Of a stretch of DNA of 64,000 nucleotides, positions 32,673 through 41,078 are shown piece by piece. Below the pieces are notes generated by a model that saw nothing but the letters and a program-made list of their open reading frames with translations, had not been told where the DNA came from and did no database searches. Position numbers and translations under genes: made by a program. The stretch covers positions 310,001 to 374,000 of the forward strand of contig NZ_NEVM01000005.1 of assembly GCF_002261225.1 (NCBI RefSeq), in the 5' to 3' direction. How positions within the stretch are numbered: the first letter of the stretch is position 1; each line of letters begins with the position of its first letter. The DNA comes from Bordetella genomosp. 10 (lineage in GTDB: Bacteria; Pseudomonadota; Gammaproteobacteria; Burkholderiales; Burkholderiaceae_B).

Positions 32673-33833
32673 ATGTCCGACGCCTCCAACGATTTCCAAG
32701 ACATCCGCGAAGCGGTGCGCGACCTTTGCGCCCAATTCCCGGCCGAGTATTTCCGCAAGATCGACGCGGCCCAGGGCTATCCCGAGGAATTCGTCGACGC
32801 GCTCACCAAGGCCGGCTGGCTGGCCGCGCTGATCCCGCAGGAATACGGCGGCTCCGGCCTGGGCCTGACCGAAGCCTCCGTGATCATGGAGGAGATCAAC
32901 CGCGCCGGCGGCAACTCGGGCGCCTGCCACGGCCAGATGTACAACATGGGCACCCTGTTGCGCCACGGTTCGGCCGAGCAGAAGCAGCGCTACCTGCCGC
33001 GCATCGCCAGCGGCGAACTGCGCCTGCAGTCCATGGGCGTGACCGAACCCACCACGGGCACCGACACCACCAAGCTCAAGACCACCGCCGTCAAGAAGGG
33101 CGACCGCTACGTGGTCAACGGCCAGAAGGTGTGGATCTCGCGCGTGCAGCACTCCGACCTGATGATCCTGCTGGCGCGCACCACGCCCATCGACCAGGTC
33201 AAGCGCAAGTCCGAGGGCATGTCCATCTTCCTCGTCGACCTGCACCAGGCCATCGGCCACGGCATGGAAGTGCGCCCCATCCCCAACATGGTCAACCACG
33301 AGACCAACGAGCTCTTCTTCGACAACCTGGAAATTCCGGCCGAGAACCTCATCGGCGAGGAAGGCAAGGGCTTCAAGTACATCCTGGACGGCCTGAACGC
33401 CGAACGCACCCTGATCGCCGCCGAGTGCATCGGCGACGGCTACTGGTTCGTCGACAAGGTCTCCGCCTACGTGAAGGAGCGCGTGGTGTTCGGCCGCCCC
33501 ATCGGCCAGAACCAGGGCGTGCAGTTCCCCATCGCCCGCTCCTTCGTCAACGTGGAGGCGGCCAGCCTGATGCGCTACGAAGCCGCCCGCCGCTTCGACG
33601 CCGGCCTGCCCTGCGGCACCCAGGCCAACATGGCCAAGCTGCTGGCCGCCGACGCCTCGTGGGAAGCCGCCAACGCCTGCCTGCAGTTCCACGGCGGCTT
33701 CGGCTTCGCGCACGAATACGACGTCGAACGCAAGTTCCGCGAGACGCGCCTCTACCAGGTCGCGCCTATTTCGACCAACCTGATCCTGTCCTACGTGGCC
33801 GAACACGTGCTGGGTCTTCCCAGGTCCTTCTGA
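32673..33833 (+). CDS. Acyl-CoA dehydrogenase family protein (CaiA-like)
   Basis: A 386-residue flavin dehydrogenase: GWLAALIPQEYGGSGLGLTEASVIMEEI, SMGVTEPTTGTDTTKLKT, VNGQKVWISRVQHSDLMILLARTT, and QFHGGFGFAHEYDVERKFRETRLYQVAPIST near the end. The usual catalytic 'EGT' triplet is replaced by 'PIST', so the base must be elsewhere or the enzyme is atypical. The ribosome site is weak (AT-rich CTTCATTCATTCC before the ATG), unlike its neighbours. It follows the CoA-transferase by 74 bases and precedes MmgE/PrpD by 2 bases. Confidence 0.88.
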   Translation: MSDASNDFQDIREAVRDLCAQFPAEYFRKIDAAQGYPEEFVDALTKAGWLAALIPQEYGGSGLGLTEASVIMEEINRAGGNSGACHGQMYNMGTLLRHGSAEQKQRYLPRIASGELRLQSMGVTEPTTGTDTTKLKTTAVKKGDRYVVNGQKVWISRVQHSDLMILLARTTPIDQVKRKSEGMSIFLVDLHQAIGHGMEVRPIPNMVNHETNELFFDNLEIPAENLIGEEGKGFKYILDGLNAERTLIAAECIGDGYWFVDKVSAYVKERVVFGRPIGQNQGVQFPIARSFVNVEAASLMRYEAARRFDAGLPCGTQANMAKLLAADASWEAANACLQFHGGFGFAHEYDVERKFRETRLYQVAPISTNLILSYVAEHVLGLPRSF

Positions 33834-33835
33834 TC

Positions 33836-35200
33836 ATGACGACGACATCCCATCCCAGCGCCGAGCTCGCCGCTTTCGCCAGCTCCCTGCGCTACGAAGA
33901 CATCCCCGCGCCCGTGCTGCGCCGCTGCGAAGACCTGCTGCTGGACACGCTGGGCTCGATCCTGGCCGGCGCGCGCTCGCGGCCGGTGCTGTCCATCGAC
34001 AAGTTCGCCCGCGCCATGGGCCCGGCCGACGGCCCCGCCGAAGTACTGGTCTCGCGCCGCCGCACCACGCCGCTGTTCGCGGCCATGGTCAACGCCGCCG
34101 CCGCCCACATGGTGGAACAGGACGACGTGCATAACGGCTCGGTATTCCACCCCGCCGCCGTCATCTTCCCGCCCGTGCTGGCCGTGGGACAGGCGATCGG
34201 CGCCTCGGGCCGCGAACTGCTCGCCGCCGCCGTGGCCGGCTACGAAGTGGGCATCCGCATCGGCGAATTCCTGGGCCGCTCGCACTACAAGATTTTCCAC
34301 ACCACCGGCACGGCCGGCACGGTGGCCGCCGCGGCCGCGGTGGGCCGCCTGCTCAAGCTCGATGCCGGGCAGATGCTCAACGCCTTCGGCTCGGCGGGCA
34401 CGCAGGCCGCCGGCCTGTGGGAGTTCCTGCGCGACGCCGCCGATTCCAAGCAGTTGCACACGGCCAAGGCCGCGGCCGACGGCATCACGGCGGCCTACCT
34501 GGCGCAGGACGGCTTCACCGGCGCCAGGCATATCCTGGAAGGCCCGCAGGGTATGGCCGCGGGCATGTCCACGGACGCCGACCCGGCCAAGCTCACCGAC
34601 CGCCTGGGCACGCGCTGGGCGCTGGCCGAAACCTCCTTCAAGTACCACGCTTCCTGCCGCCACACCCATCCCGCGGCCGACGCGCTGCTACAGGTGGTGC
34701 GCGAGCACAAGCTGGAAGCGGCCGACATCGACCGCGTGGTCACCCACGTCCACCAGGGCGCCATCGACGTGCTCGGCCCCGTGGTCGATCCCCGCACCGT
34801 GCACCAGTCGAAATTCTCCATGGGCTCGGTGCTGGCCCTGATCGCGCTGCGCGGCTACGCCGGCCTGACCGAATTCGACATGGGCCTGGCGGACAAGGAC
34901 GTCGCGGCCTTCCGCGACAAGGTGAGCATGCAGCTCGACCGGGAAGTCGACGAGGCCTATCCTGCCCGCTGGATCGGCAAGGTCACCGTCTACACCCGCG
35001 ACGGACGCGAACTACAGGGACGCGTGGACGAACCCAAGGGCGATCCGGGCAACACCCTCTCGCGTCCCGAAATCGAGGACAAGGCGGTGCGCCTGGGCAC
35101 CTATGCCGGCGCGGCGACCGAGGCCGAAGTCCGCTCGCTGATCGGCTGGGCCTGGAAGCTGGCCGACCTGGAGCGCGTGGGCGCGCTGCTGCCGGCCTGA
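33836..35200 (+). CDS. MmgE/PrpD family protein
   Basis: A 454-residue MmgE/PrpD protein. Typical pieces are EDLLLDTLGSILAGAR, AAMVNAAAAHMVEQDDVHNGSVFHPAAVIFPPVLAVG, TGTAGTVAAAAAVGRLLKLDAGQMLNAFGSAGTQAAGLWEFL, HTAKAAADGITAAYLAQDGFTGA and SFKYHASCRHTHPAADALLQV. The family includes 2-methylcitrate dehydratase (PrpD) and cis-aconitate decarboxylase, which eliminate water or CO2 without a metal cofactor. Its substrate here is unknown; within an operon of CoA enzymes, a branched dicarboxylate or hydroxy acid is likely. Confidence 0.92.
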   Translation: MTTTSHPSAELAAFASSLRYEDIPAPVLRRCEDLLLDTLGSILAGARSRPVLSIDKFARAMGPADGPAEVLVSRRRTTPLFAAMVNAAAAHMVEQDDVHNGSVFHPAAVIFPPVLAVGQAIGASGRELLAAAVAGYEVGIRIGEFLGRSHYKIFHTTGTAGTVAAAAAVGRLLKLDAGQMLNAFGSAGTQAAGLWEFLRDAADSKQLHTAKAAADGITAAYLAQDGFTGARHILEGPQGMAAGMSTDADPAKLTDRLGTRWALAETSFKYHASCRHTHPAADALLQVVREHKLEAADIDRVVTHVHQGAIDVLGPVVDPRTVHQSKFSMGSVLALIALRGYAGLTEFDMGLADKDVAAFRDKVSMQLDREVDEAYPARWIGKVTVYTRDGRELQGRVDEPKGDPGNTLSRPEIEDKAVRLGTYAGAATEAEVRSLIGWAWKLADLERVGALLPA

Positions 35201-35208
35201 GGCGCCGC

Positions 35209-35649
35209 TCAACCGTCGAAAGACGGGGCCGGCGGCGCGGCCTGGCCGATGACGGCGAACACGCCGTTGGCCTTGAGCACCAGCCGGCCCGCCACCTCCA
35301 GCAGGCAGGCGGCGTGGATCAGCCGCTTGCCCGGCTTGTCGATCTGCACGCGCGCCTCCAGCCAATCCCCTTCCCTGACCGCGTTGAGATATTCGACGCT
35401 CAGTTGCACCGTGACGACCGCGAGGCCGCTGCGGCGCACGATCACGTGTCCCAGCACGCAGTCCGCGATGGTGGCCAGGAAGCCCCCGTGCGCGATGCCC
35501 ACATTGTTGCCATGGTCCTGCGTCACGCGCACGCCGAACGTGTCGTCCGACTCGCGCCGGTAGATGGTGCCCAGCCGGTTGAGGTTGGTCATGTAAGGGC
35601 TGGCGGGCTGCCACGGCGTGTAGCCGTCGGGAATAAGGTCGCTGCTCAT
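35209..35649 (-). CDS. PaaI-family hotdog thioesterase
   Basis: A 146-residue single-hotdog protein. NVGIAHGGFLATIADCVLG carries the HGG motif and the helix Asp of PaaI-type thioesterases, and VTVQLSVEYLNAVREGDWLEARV is the paired strand region. It would release CoA from stalled acyl- or aryl-CoA intermediates. It lies on the opposite strand between MmgE/PrpD and a Bug gene, with its stop 9 bases from the MmgE/PrpD stop (convergent). Confidence 0.88.
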   Translation of the reverse strand: MSSDLIPDGYTPWQPASPYMTNLNRLGTIYRRESDDTFGVRVTQDHGNNVGIAHGGFLATIADCVLGHVIVRRSGLAVVTVQLSVEYLNAVREGDWLEARVQIDKPGKRLIHAACLLEVAGRLVLKANGVFAVIGQAAPPAPSFDG

Positions 35650-35882
35650 CGTCGCTCGGTCTTGGAAAATCTTGTGTCGTCTTGGATCGTTTCTCGGGGG
35701 ATGCCCGCGCGCCTGACGGCGCGCGTCGGGCTTATCTTAGCGCCACTGTCCGGCCCTCGCCTTCTCGCCCACCGAAGCCCGCGTTCCGCAATCACGAATA
35801 GACGCTGGCGCCGGGCGCCTCGGATACTCATGCCACATTGAAAAATCAAGGCCGGCGCAAGGCCCGGCACAAGGAGACAATC

Positions 35883-36854
35883 ATGGCATCGACCCGCGGA
35901 CGCTGGCTCGCAGGCGCCGTACTGCTGGGCGCGGCGCACCTGGCGCAGGCCGCCTGGCCCAACGACCACCCCATCACGATCATCGTCCCGGCCGCGCCCG
36001 GCGGCACCACCGACATCGCCGCGCGCCTGCTGGCCGAGAAAATGACCGCCGCGCTGGGGCAATCGATCATCGTCGAGAACCGCGCCGGCGCCGCTGGCAT
36101 CATCGGCACGCAGACCGCGGCGCGCGCCGCGCCCGACGGCTACACGCTGATCATGGGCAACATCGGTCCCAACGCCATCAACTACAGCTTGTACAAGACG
36201 CTGCCCTACAAGGCGAGCGATTTCGCGCCCGTCACGCTGGTGATCTCGGTGCCCAACGTGCTGGAGGTCAACGCCGCCCAGCCCGTGAAGACCGCCGCCG
36301 AACTGGTGACGCTGCTCAAGCAGGATCCGTCCAAGCGCTCGTTCGGCTCCTCGGGCACGGGCCAGTCGCCGCACATGTCGGGCGAACTCTTCAAGCAGCG
36401 CACCGGCGTGGAGGCCACCCACGTGCCCTACAAGGGCGCGGGCCCGGCCGTCGCGGCGCTGCTGGCCAACCAGTTCACCTTCATGATCGACAACCTGCCC
36501 AGCTCCATGCCTTCCATCAAGGCGGGCAAGCTGCGCGCGCTGGCCGTCACGGGCGAGAAGCGTTCGCCCGAACTACCCGACGTTCCCACCATGAAGGAAG
36601 CCGGCATCGACAACATGGTGGTCACGGCGTGGTTCGGCCTGCTGGCGCCCGCCGGCACGCCCGCGCCGGTGATCGACAAGCTCTACCAGGCCGCGCGGCA
36701 GGGACTGAGCTCGCCCGACATCGTCAAGAAATTCCACGAGCTGGGCGGCGAGCCCGGCGGCAATACGCCCGCTGAGTTCGGCGCCTTCATCGACCAGCAG
36801 CGCACGCTGTGGGAACAGACCGTCAAAGCCGCCGGCATGTACAAGGAGCAGTAA
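35883..36854 (+). CDS. Bug/TctC-type solute-binding protein
   Basis: A 323-residue periplasmic binding protein. Signal peptide MASTRGRWLAGAVLLGAAHLAQAA, then WPNDHPITIIVPAAPGGTTDIAARLLAEKMTAALGQSIIVENRAGAAG, and VPYKGAGPAVAALLANQFTFMIDNLPSSMP further on. AAGGAG with a good spacer fixes the start at 35883; an in-frame extension upstream is polar and unlikely. It is followed after 2 bases by the two-subunit CoA-transferase, suggesting uptake of a carboxylate that is then activated with CoA. Confidence 0.93.
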   Translation: MASTRGRWLAGAVLLGAAHLAQAAWPNDHPITIIVPAAPGGTTDIAARLLAEKMTAALGQSIIVENRAGAAGIIGTQTAARAAPDGYTLIMGNIGPNAINYSLYKTLPYKASDFAPVTLVISVPNVLEVNAAQPVKTAAELVTLLKQDPSKRSFGSSGTGQSPHMSGELFKQRTGVEATHVPYKGAGPAVAALLANQFTFMIDNLPSSMPSIKAGKLRALAVTGEKRSPELPDVPTMKEAGIDNMVVTAWFGLLAPAGTPAPVIDKLYQAARQGLSSPDIVKKFHELGGEPGGNTPAEFGAFIDQQRTLWEQTVKAAGMYKEQ

Positions 36855-36856
36855 GC

Positions 36857-37549
36857 GTGATTGACAAGATCCAGCCTTCGATCGTGGAGGCGTTGCAGGT
36901 CATCCCCGACGGGGCATCCATCCTGGTGGGAGGTTTCGGCGAGGCCGGCGTGCCCTTCGAGTTGCTGCACGCCCTGCGCGACCTGGGACGGCGCGACCTC
37001 ACCGTCATCAGCAACAACGCGGGCACCCACGAGGCCGGCATCGCGGCGCTGATCGTGGCCAAGCTGGTGCGCAAGGTCATCTGCTCGCATCCGCGTCCGC
37101 CCCATTCCGAGACCTTCGCCGCCGCCTACCGCGCCGGCCAGGTCGAGCTGGAAGTGGTGCCGCAGGGCACGCTGGCCGAGCGCCTGCGCGCCGCCGGCGC
37201 CGGCCTGGGCGCTTTCTTCACGCCCACGGGATATGGCACGCGCCTGGCCGAAGGCAAGGAAACACGCGTGGTCGACGGCGTGGGCTACGTGCTGGAACAG
37301 CCGCTGTTCGCCGATTTCGCCCTGGTCAAGGCCGACCGCGGCGACCGCTGGGGCAACCTCACCTATCGCTGGGCGGCGCGCAACTTCAATCCCGTGATGT
37401 GCATGGCGGCCCGCCACGCCATTGCCCAGGTCAACCAGGTGGTGGCGCTGGGCGAACTGCCGCCCGAGCACATCATGACCCCCGGCGTTTTCGTCAAGGC
37501 CGTGGTTCCGGTTCACGCCAATGACGCGGCCACGGAGGCACAAGCATGA
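36857..37549 (+). CDS. 3-oxoacid CoA-transferase, subunit A
   Basis: A 230-residue class I CoA-transferase alpha subunit: VIPDGASILVGGFGEAGVPFELLHAL, then ISNNAGTHEAGIAALI, GTLAERLRAAGAGLGAFFTPTGYGT and ALVKADRGDRWGNLTYRWAARNFNP. This is the PcaI/ScoA/AtoD pattern. The start is a GTG at 36857 with AAGGAG 8 bases upstream, inside the Bug stop region. It needs the B subunit, whose ATG overlaps its stop. Candidates are 3-oxoadipate, acetoacetate or a related 3-oxo acid; sequence does not decide. Confidence 0.92.
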   Translation: MIDKIQPSIVEALQVIPDGASILVGGFGEAGVPFELLHALRDLGRRDLTVISNNAGTHEAGIAALIVAKLVRKVICSHPRPPHSETFAAAYRAGQVELEVVPQGTLAERLRAAGAGLGAFFTPTGYGTRLAEGKETRVVDGVGYVLEQPLFADFALVKADRGDRWGNLTYRWAARNFNPVMCMAARHAIAQVNQVVALGELPPEHIMTPGVFVKAVVPVHANDAATEAQA

Positions 37550-38268
37550 GCACGACTATGCACGCAGAAACCCGTCCCCGCCTGACGCGCCAGCAGATCG
37601 CCCAACTGGTCGCGAACGACATCCCCGACGGATCGATCGCCAACCTGGGCATAGGCATCCCCACGCTGGTGTCCGACTACCTGTCCGGCGACCGCGAAAT
37701 CATCATGCACAGCGAGAACGGCATCCTGGGCATGGGCGGCCTGGCCGCCGAGGGACAGGGCGACCCGGACCTCATCAACGCCAGCCGGCAGCTCATCACC
37801 CTGCTGCCCGGCGCCTCGATTTCCGAGCACACGGTGTCCTTCGCCATGATGCGCGGCGGCCACCTGGACTACACGGTGCTGGGCGGCTTCCAGGTCGCGG
37901 AGAACGGCGACCTGGCGAACTGGATCACCAACGCCGAGGACACCATTCCCGCCGTGGGCGGCGCCATGGATCTGGCCGTGGGCGCGCGCAAGGTCTACGT
38001 CACCATGGAGCACGTGGCGCGCGACGGTTCGCCCAAGCTGCTGCACCGCTGCACCTATCCCCTGACGGCGGCCGGCGCGGTCGACCGCGTCTATACCGAC
38101 CTGGCCGTGCTGGACGTCGGCCCGCAAGGGTTCGAGGTGTACGCGATGATCGAGGGAATGCGGCTGGATGCATTGCAGGCCTTGAGCGAAGCGCGGCTGC
38201 ATACGCCGCGCGCGCCGCTGGTGATCCGCGTCGGCGAAACGGGCCGCGCCCAGTACTTCGAAAAGTGA
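37546..38268 (+). CDS. 3-oxoacid CoA-transferase, subunit B
   Basis: A 240-residue beta subunit with the catalytic glutamate in IMHSENGILGMG (Glu57), which forms the CoA thioester in class I CoA-transferases. Other marks are NLGIGIPTLVSDYL, LPGASISEHTVSFAMMRGGHLDYTVLGGFQVAENGDLANW and the terminal LRVGE-like LVIRVGETG. It overlaps subunit A by 4 bases and is followed by a strong hairpin. Confidence 0.93.
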   Translation: MSTTMHAETRPRLTRQQIAQLVANDIPDGSIANLGIGIPTLVSDYLSGDREIIMHSENGILGMGGLAAEGQGDPDLINASRQLITLLPGASISEHTVSFAMMRGGHLDYTVLGGFQVAENGDLANWITNAEDTIPAVGGAMDLAVGARKVYVTMEHVARDGSPKLLHRCTYPLTAAGAVDRVYTDLAVLDVGPQGFEVYAMIEGMRLDALQALSEARLHTPRAPLVIRVGETGRAQYFEK

Positions 38269-38280
38269 AGTGAAGCGATG

Positions 38281-38305
38281 CGGCCGCTCCCTTTCGGGGC
38301 GGCCG
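38281..38305 (+). terminator. Stem-loop after the CoA-transferase subunits
   Basis: CGGCCGCTCC (38281-38290) pairs with GGGGCGGCCG (38296-38305), allowing one G-U pair, around CTTTC. It lies 12 bases after the subunit B stop and 57 before the next Bug gene. A strong GC stem, but without a long T run. Confidence 0.6.
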
Positions 38306-38362
38306 TCCGTTCAGGTAAGCAGGTAATCCACACACAACGATAAGCCGACAGGAGACAACCCC

Positions 38363-39343
38363 ATGCGTCCTTTTCTGCGTAGCGCCGCGCTCGCCCTGTG
38401 CCTTGCCGCGACGGCAACGGCCCTTCCCGCGAGCGCCGGCAGCGCCTATCCCGACAAGCCGGTCACGCTGCTGATCCCCTACCCGCCCGGCGGCAGCGCC
38501 GACATGCTGGCGCGGCCGCTGTCGGCCCTGTTGCAGAAACGCTGGGGCCAGCCGCTCGTGCTCGAATACAAGGCCGGCGCCGGCGGCACCATCGCCACCT
38601 CGCAACTGGCGCGCTCCAAGCCCGACGGCTACACGCTGATCATGGTGCTGGCGGCGCATGCCATCAACCCGTCCCTGTACGCCAAGCTGCCCTACGACAC
38701 GCGCAAGGACTTCGCGCCGGTCTCGCTGACGGCCACCTTGCCCATGCTGGTGTCGGCGCCCTTGTCCACGCCCGCCAACAATATGCCGGAGCTGGTCGCC
38801 TACGCCAAGAAGCATCCCGGCGAGCTGACCTTCGCCTCGGCCGGCCCGGGCAACACCAGCCACCTGGCCGGCGAGATGTTCAAGGCGGCCACGGGCATCA
38901 ATATGCTGCACGTGCCCTACAAGGGCAGCGGCCCGGCCGTCGTGGCCTTGCTGGGCGGCGAAGTCTCGCTGATGTTCGACAGCTTCTCCACCTCGTATCC
39001 GCAAGTGCAATCGGGCAAGCTGAAGGCGCTGGCCGTCACGGGCGCGAAGCGCTCGCCGCTGCTGCCCAACGTTCCCACCGTGGCGGAATCCGGCGTGCCC
39101 GGCTTCGTCGTCAACGGCTGGTACGGCATCCTGGCCCCGGCCGGCACGCCGTCGGACGTCGTCAACAAGATCAGCCGCGACGTCGCCGAGGCGCTGAAGG
39201 ACCCGACCCTGAGCAAGCAGCTCGCGTCCTATGGCTACGAGCCGGTCGGCTCCACGCCCGAGGAATTCGGCAAGTACATCGACGAGGAAATCGACCGCTG
39301 GGGCGCCGCCGTCAAGGCCGCCGGCGTGAAGCTCAACGAATAG
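38363..39343 (+). CDS. Bug/TctC-type solute-binding protein
   Basis: A 326-residue periplasmic protein with signal peptide MRPFLRSAALALCLAATATALPASA, then GSAYPDKPVTLLIPYPPGGSADMLARPLSALLQKRWGQPLVLEYKAGAGG. PYKGSGPAVVALLGGEVSLMFDSFSTSYPQ and SGKLKALAVTGAKRSPLLPNVPTV complete the pattern. AGGAG precedes the ATG. Separated by a hairpin from the CoA-transferase genes, it may be made from its own transcript. Confidence 0.93.
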   Translation: MRPFLRSAALALCLAATATALPASAGSAYPDKPVTLLIPYPPGGSADMLARPLSALLQKRWGQPLVLEYKAGAGGTIATSQLARSKPDGYTLIMVLAAHAINPSLYAKLPYDTRKDFAPVSLTATLPMLVSAPLSTPANNMPELVAYAKKHPGELTFASAGPGNTSHLAGEMFKAATGINMLHVPYKGSGPAVVALLGGEVSLMFDSFSTSYPQVQSGKLKALAVTGAKRSPLLPNVPTVAESGVPGFVVNGWYGILAPAGTPSDVVNKISRDVAEALKDPTLSKQLASYGYEPVGSTPEEFGKYIDEEIDRWGAAVKAAGVKLNE

Positions 39344-39498
39344 CCGGGAATCGCGGGGGCTGCCCCGGCGGCCTCGTGCAGGCCATCGACGTTCCGCGTG
39401 ACCAGCGGGGTGTAGCGTCCTTGCCGAGGTCCGGGCCGCAAGGCCGATCGAAACGCATTGCTGCTAAGATCAAGGCCATCGGAAACGGGAGACCATCC

Positions 39499-39930
39499 AT
39501 GGCCTTGCTCGAACGCCGGCCGGGCATCCTCCGCCAATCGGCCGCGCTCGTGTTGGCGCTGACGGCAATGTCCGCGGCCGCCCAGCCTACGCCGGCGTCC
39601 ACGGCGATGGACGAGACTCGGACCTGGCACCTCACCGGCGCCGAACTCGCCGAGGCCCTGCAGGGCAAGGGCAAGCTGCCGAACCCGCCTCAGGACGAAT
39701 CGCAGAAACGCCTGTTTTCCAGCGCCTATGGGCAAGCCTATATCGCTGGCATCGCGGACCAGTCGCAGGGCAAGATCTGGTGCACGCGGACCGGCGTCCT
39801 GCCGCACGAACTGAGCGATCGCGTATACACGTATCTGTCGAGCCTGCCCGCAACCCGGTTGCGCGGAAATGCAGGACCCTTGGTCGGCGAAGCGCTCGCC
39901 CGCTCGTTCCCGTGCAAGAGAAGACGCTAG
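39499..39930 (+). CDS. Rap1a/Tai-like secreted small protein
   Basis: A 143-residue protein with a signal peptide (MALLERRPGILRQSAALVLALTAMSAAAQP). After it comes an alpha-helical domain with GQAYIAGIADQSQGKIWCTRTGVLPHELSDRVYTYLSSLP and a final GEALARSFPCKRR. The paired cysteines in 'WC' and 'FPC' and the spacing are those of the Rap1a immunity/Tai domain, which in some bacteria neutralises type VI amidase effectors in the periplasm. No effector gene is adjacent, so the immunity role is unsupported; similar solitary copies exist. The ATG at 39499 follows GGGAG. It lies alone between a Bug gene and a LysR gene. Confidence 0.7.
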   Translation: MALLERRPGILRQSAALVLALTAMSAAAQPTPASTAMDETRTWHLTGAELAEALQGKGKLPNPPQDESQKRLFSSAYGQAYIAGIADQSQGKIWCTRTGVLPHELSDRVYTYLSSLPATRLRGNAGPLVGEALARSFPCKRRR

Positions 39931-40003
39931 TGTTGCCAGCGCACTTGCATGGGGTGCAAGGGGTCGCAAGATCGGTTATTTGGTGCGCTCTAATAAGCTT
40001 CAC

Positions 40004-40906
40004 TCACGTCCGGGCGATGTCGAGGAAGCGGCGGGCGGCTTCGCTCAGGCCTTCCGGGCGGTATGCGGCGCATAGCCGCACTTCCAGCAGGCGCGGGTCG
40101 GCCAGGATGGGGCGGCAGATGACGCCGGCCGGGATCAGGGTGGCGACGGCGCCGGGCAGCAGGGAGATGCCGACGCCGCCGGCCACCAGGCCCATCACCG
40201 TCGAGATCTGCACCGCCTCCTGCGCGATGCGCGGTTCGAATCCGGCCTGGCGGCAGAGCGCCGCGATGCGCGATGACAGCGTCGGCACGCCCTGCGCCGA
40301 GAACATGACGAAGGGTTCGCCCGCCAGCGCCTCCAGGCGCACCGCCGCCTGGCTGCCCAGCCTGTGTCCGGCCGGCAAGACCACGGTCAACACGTCCGTC
40401 ACCAAGGTATCGACGGCGATGCCGTCGTCGAGCTCCGCCGGCGGAACCAGGAAACCGACGTCGACGGTGCCGCCGAGCAGCATGGCCGTCACCTGCATCG
40501 AACTGCCCTCGTGCAGCGTCAGCTCCACCTCCGGAAACTGCTCGCGAAACGTCCGGATGACCTTGGGCAGCAGCGCGAACATGGCCGGCCCGATGAAACC
40601 GACGTGCACGCTGCCCAGTTCGCCGCGGGCGGCGCGCCGGGTCCTCTCCATGGCGCGCTCCGCCTGGCTCAACAGCCGGCGCGCCTCGTCCCGGAAAACC
40701 TCGCCGGCGGGCGTCAGGCGCACCCCGCGCGCGGACCGCTCGAACAGGCGCGCCTCCAGCAAGCCCTCCAGGCGCTTGATCGCCTGGCTCAAGGGAGGCT
40801 GGGCCATGTGCATCTGCTCGGCCGCCTTGCGGAAGCTGAGCGTATTCGCCACGGTGAGGAATTGCTGGACCATGCGCAGGTCCAGGCTGGAGGCACGCGT
40901 CGTCAT
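40004..40906 (-). CDS. LysR-family transcriptional regulator
   Basis: A 300-residue LTTR: DLRMVQQFLTVANTLSFRKAAEQMHMAQPPLSQAIKRLE is the HTH (about residues 9-65), followed by the BenM/CatM-like effector domain (GELGSVHVGFIGPAMFALLPKVIRTFREQFPEVELTLHE, then VGFLVPPAE and GVGISLLPGAVATLIPAGV). The 'QPPLSQAIKRLE' helix is shared with CatM/BenM regulators of aromatic and carboxylate catabolism. It diverges from a Bug gene 172 bases away, its most probable target. Start 40906 is chosen at the conserved N-terminus rather than the longer reading to 41095, which runs into the Bug gene. Confidence 0.9.
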   Translation of the reverse strand: MTTRASSLDLRMVQQFLTVANTLSFRKAAEQMHMAQPPLSQAIKRLEGLLEARLFERSARGVRLTPAGEVFRDEARRLLSQAERAMERTRRAARGELGSVHVGFIGPAMFALLPKVIRTFREQFPEVELTLHEGSSMQVTAMLLGGTVDVGFLVPPAELDDGIAVDTLVTDVLTVVLPAGHRLGSQAAVRLEALAGEPFVMFSAQGVPTLSSRIAALCRQAGFEPRIAQEAVQISTVMGLVAGGVGISLLPGAVATLIPAGVICRPILADPRLLEVRLCAAYRPEGLSEAARRFLDIART

Positions 40907-41078
40907 GAAATCCCGGCAGTGATATCCGGCGACGACATGCCGGCGGTGAAACCGGCAACGTATCGCCCAGGACGATTTTGGTATTAGACCATCCGGGCCG
41001 ATCTGCCTACCATCCTCCCGAAACCATCGAAACGGACGCGCGGCTCCGGTCCCGCGACGCCCGCAAGGAGACAACACC

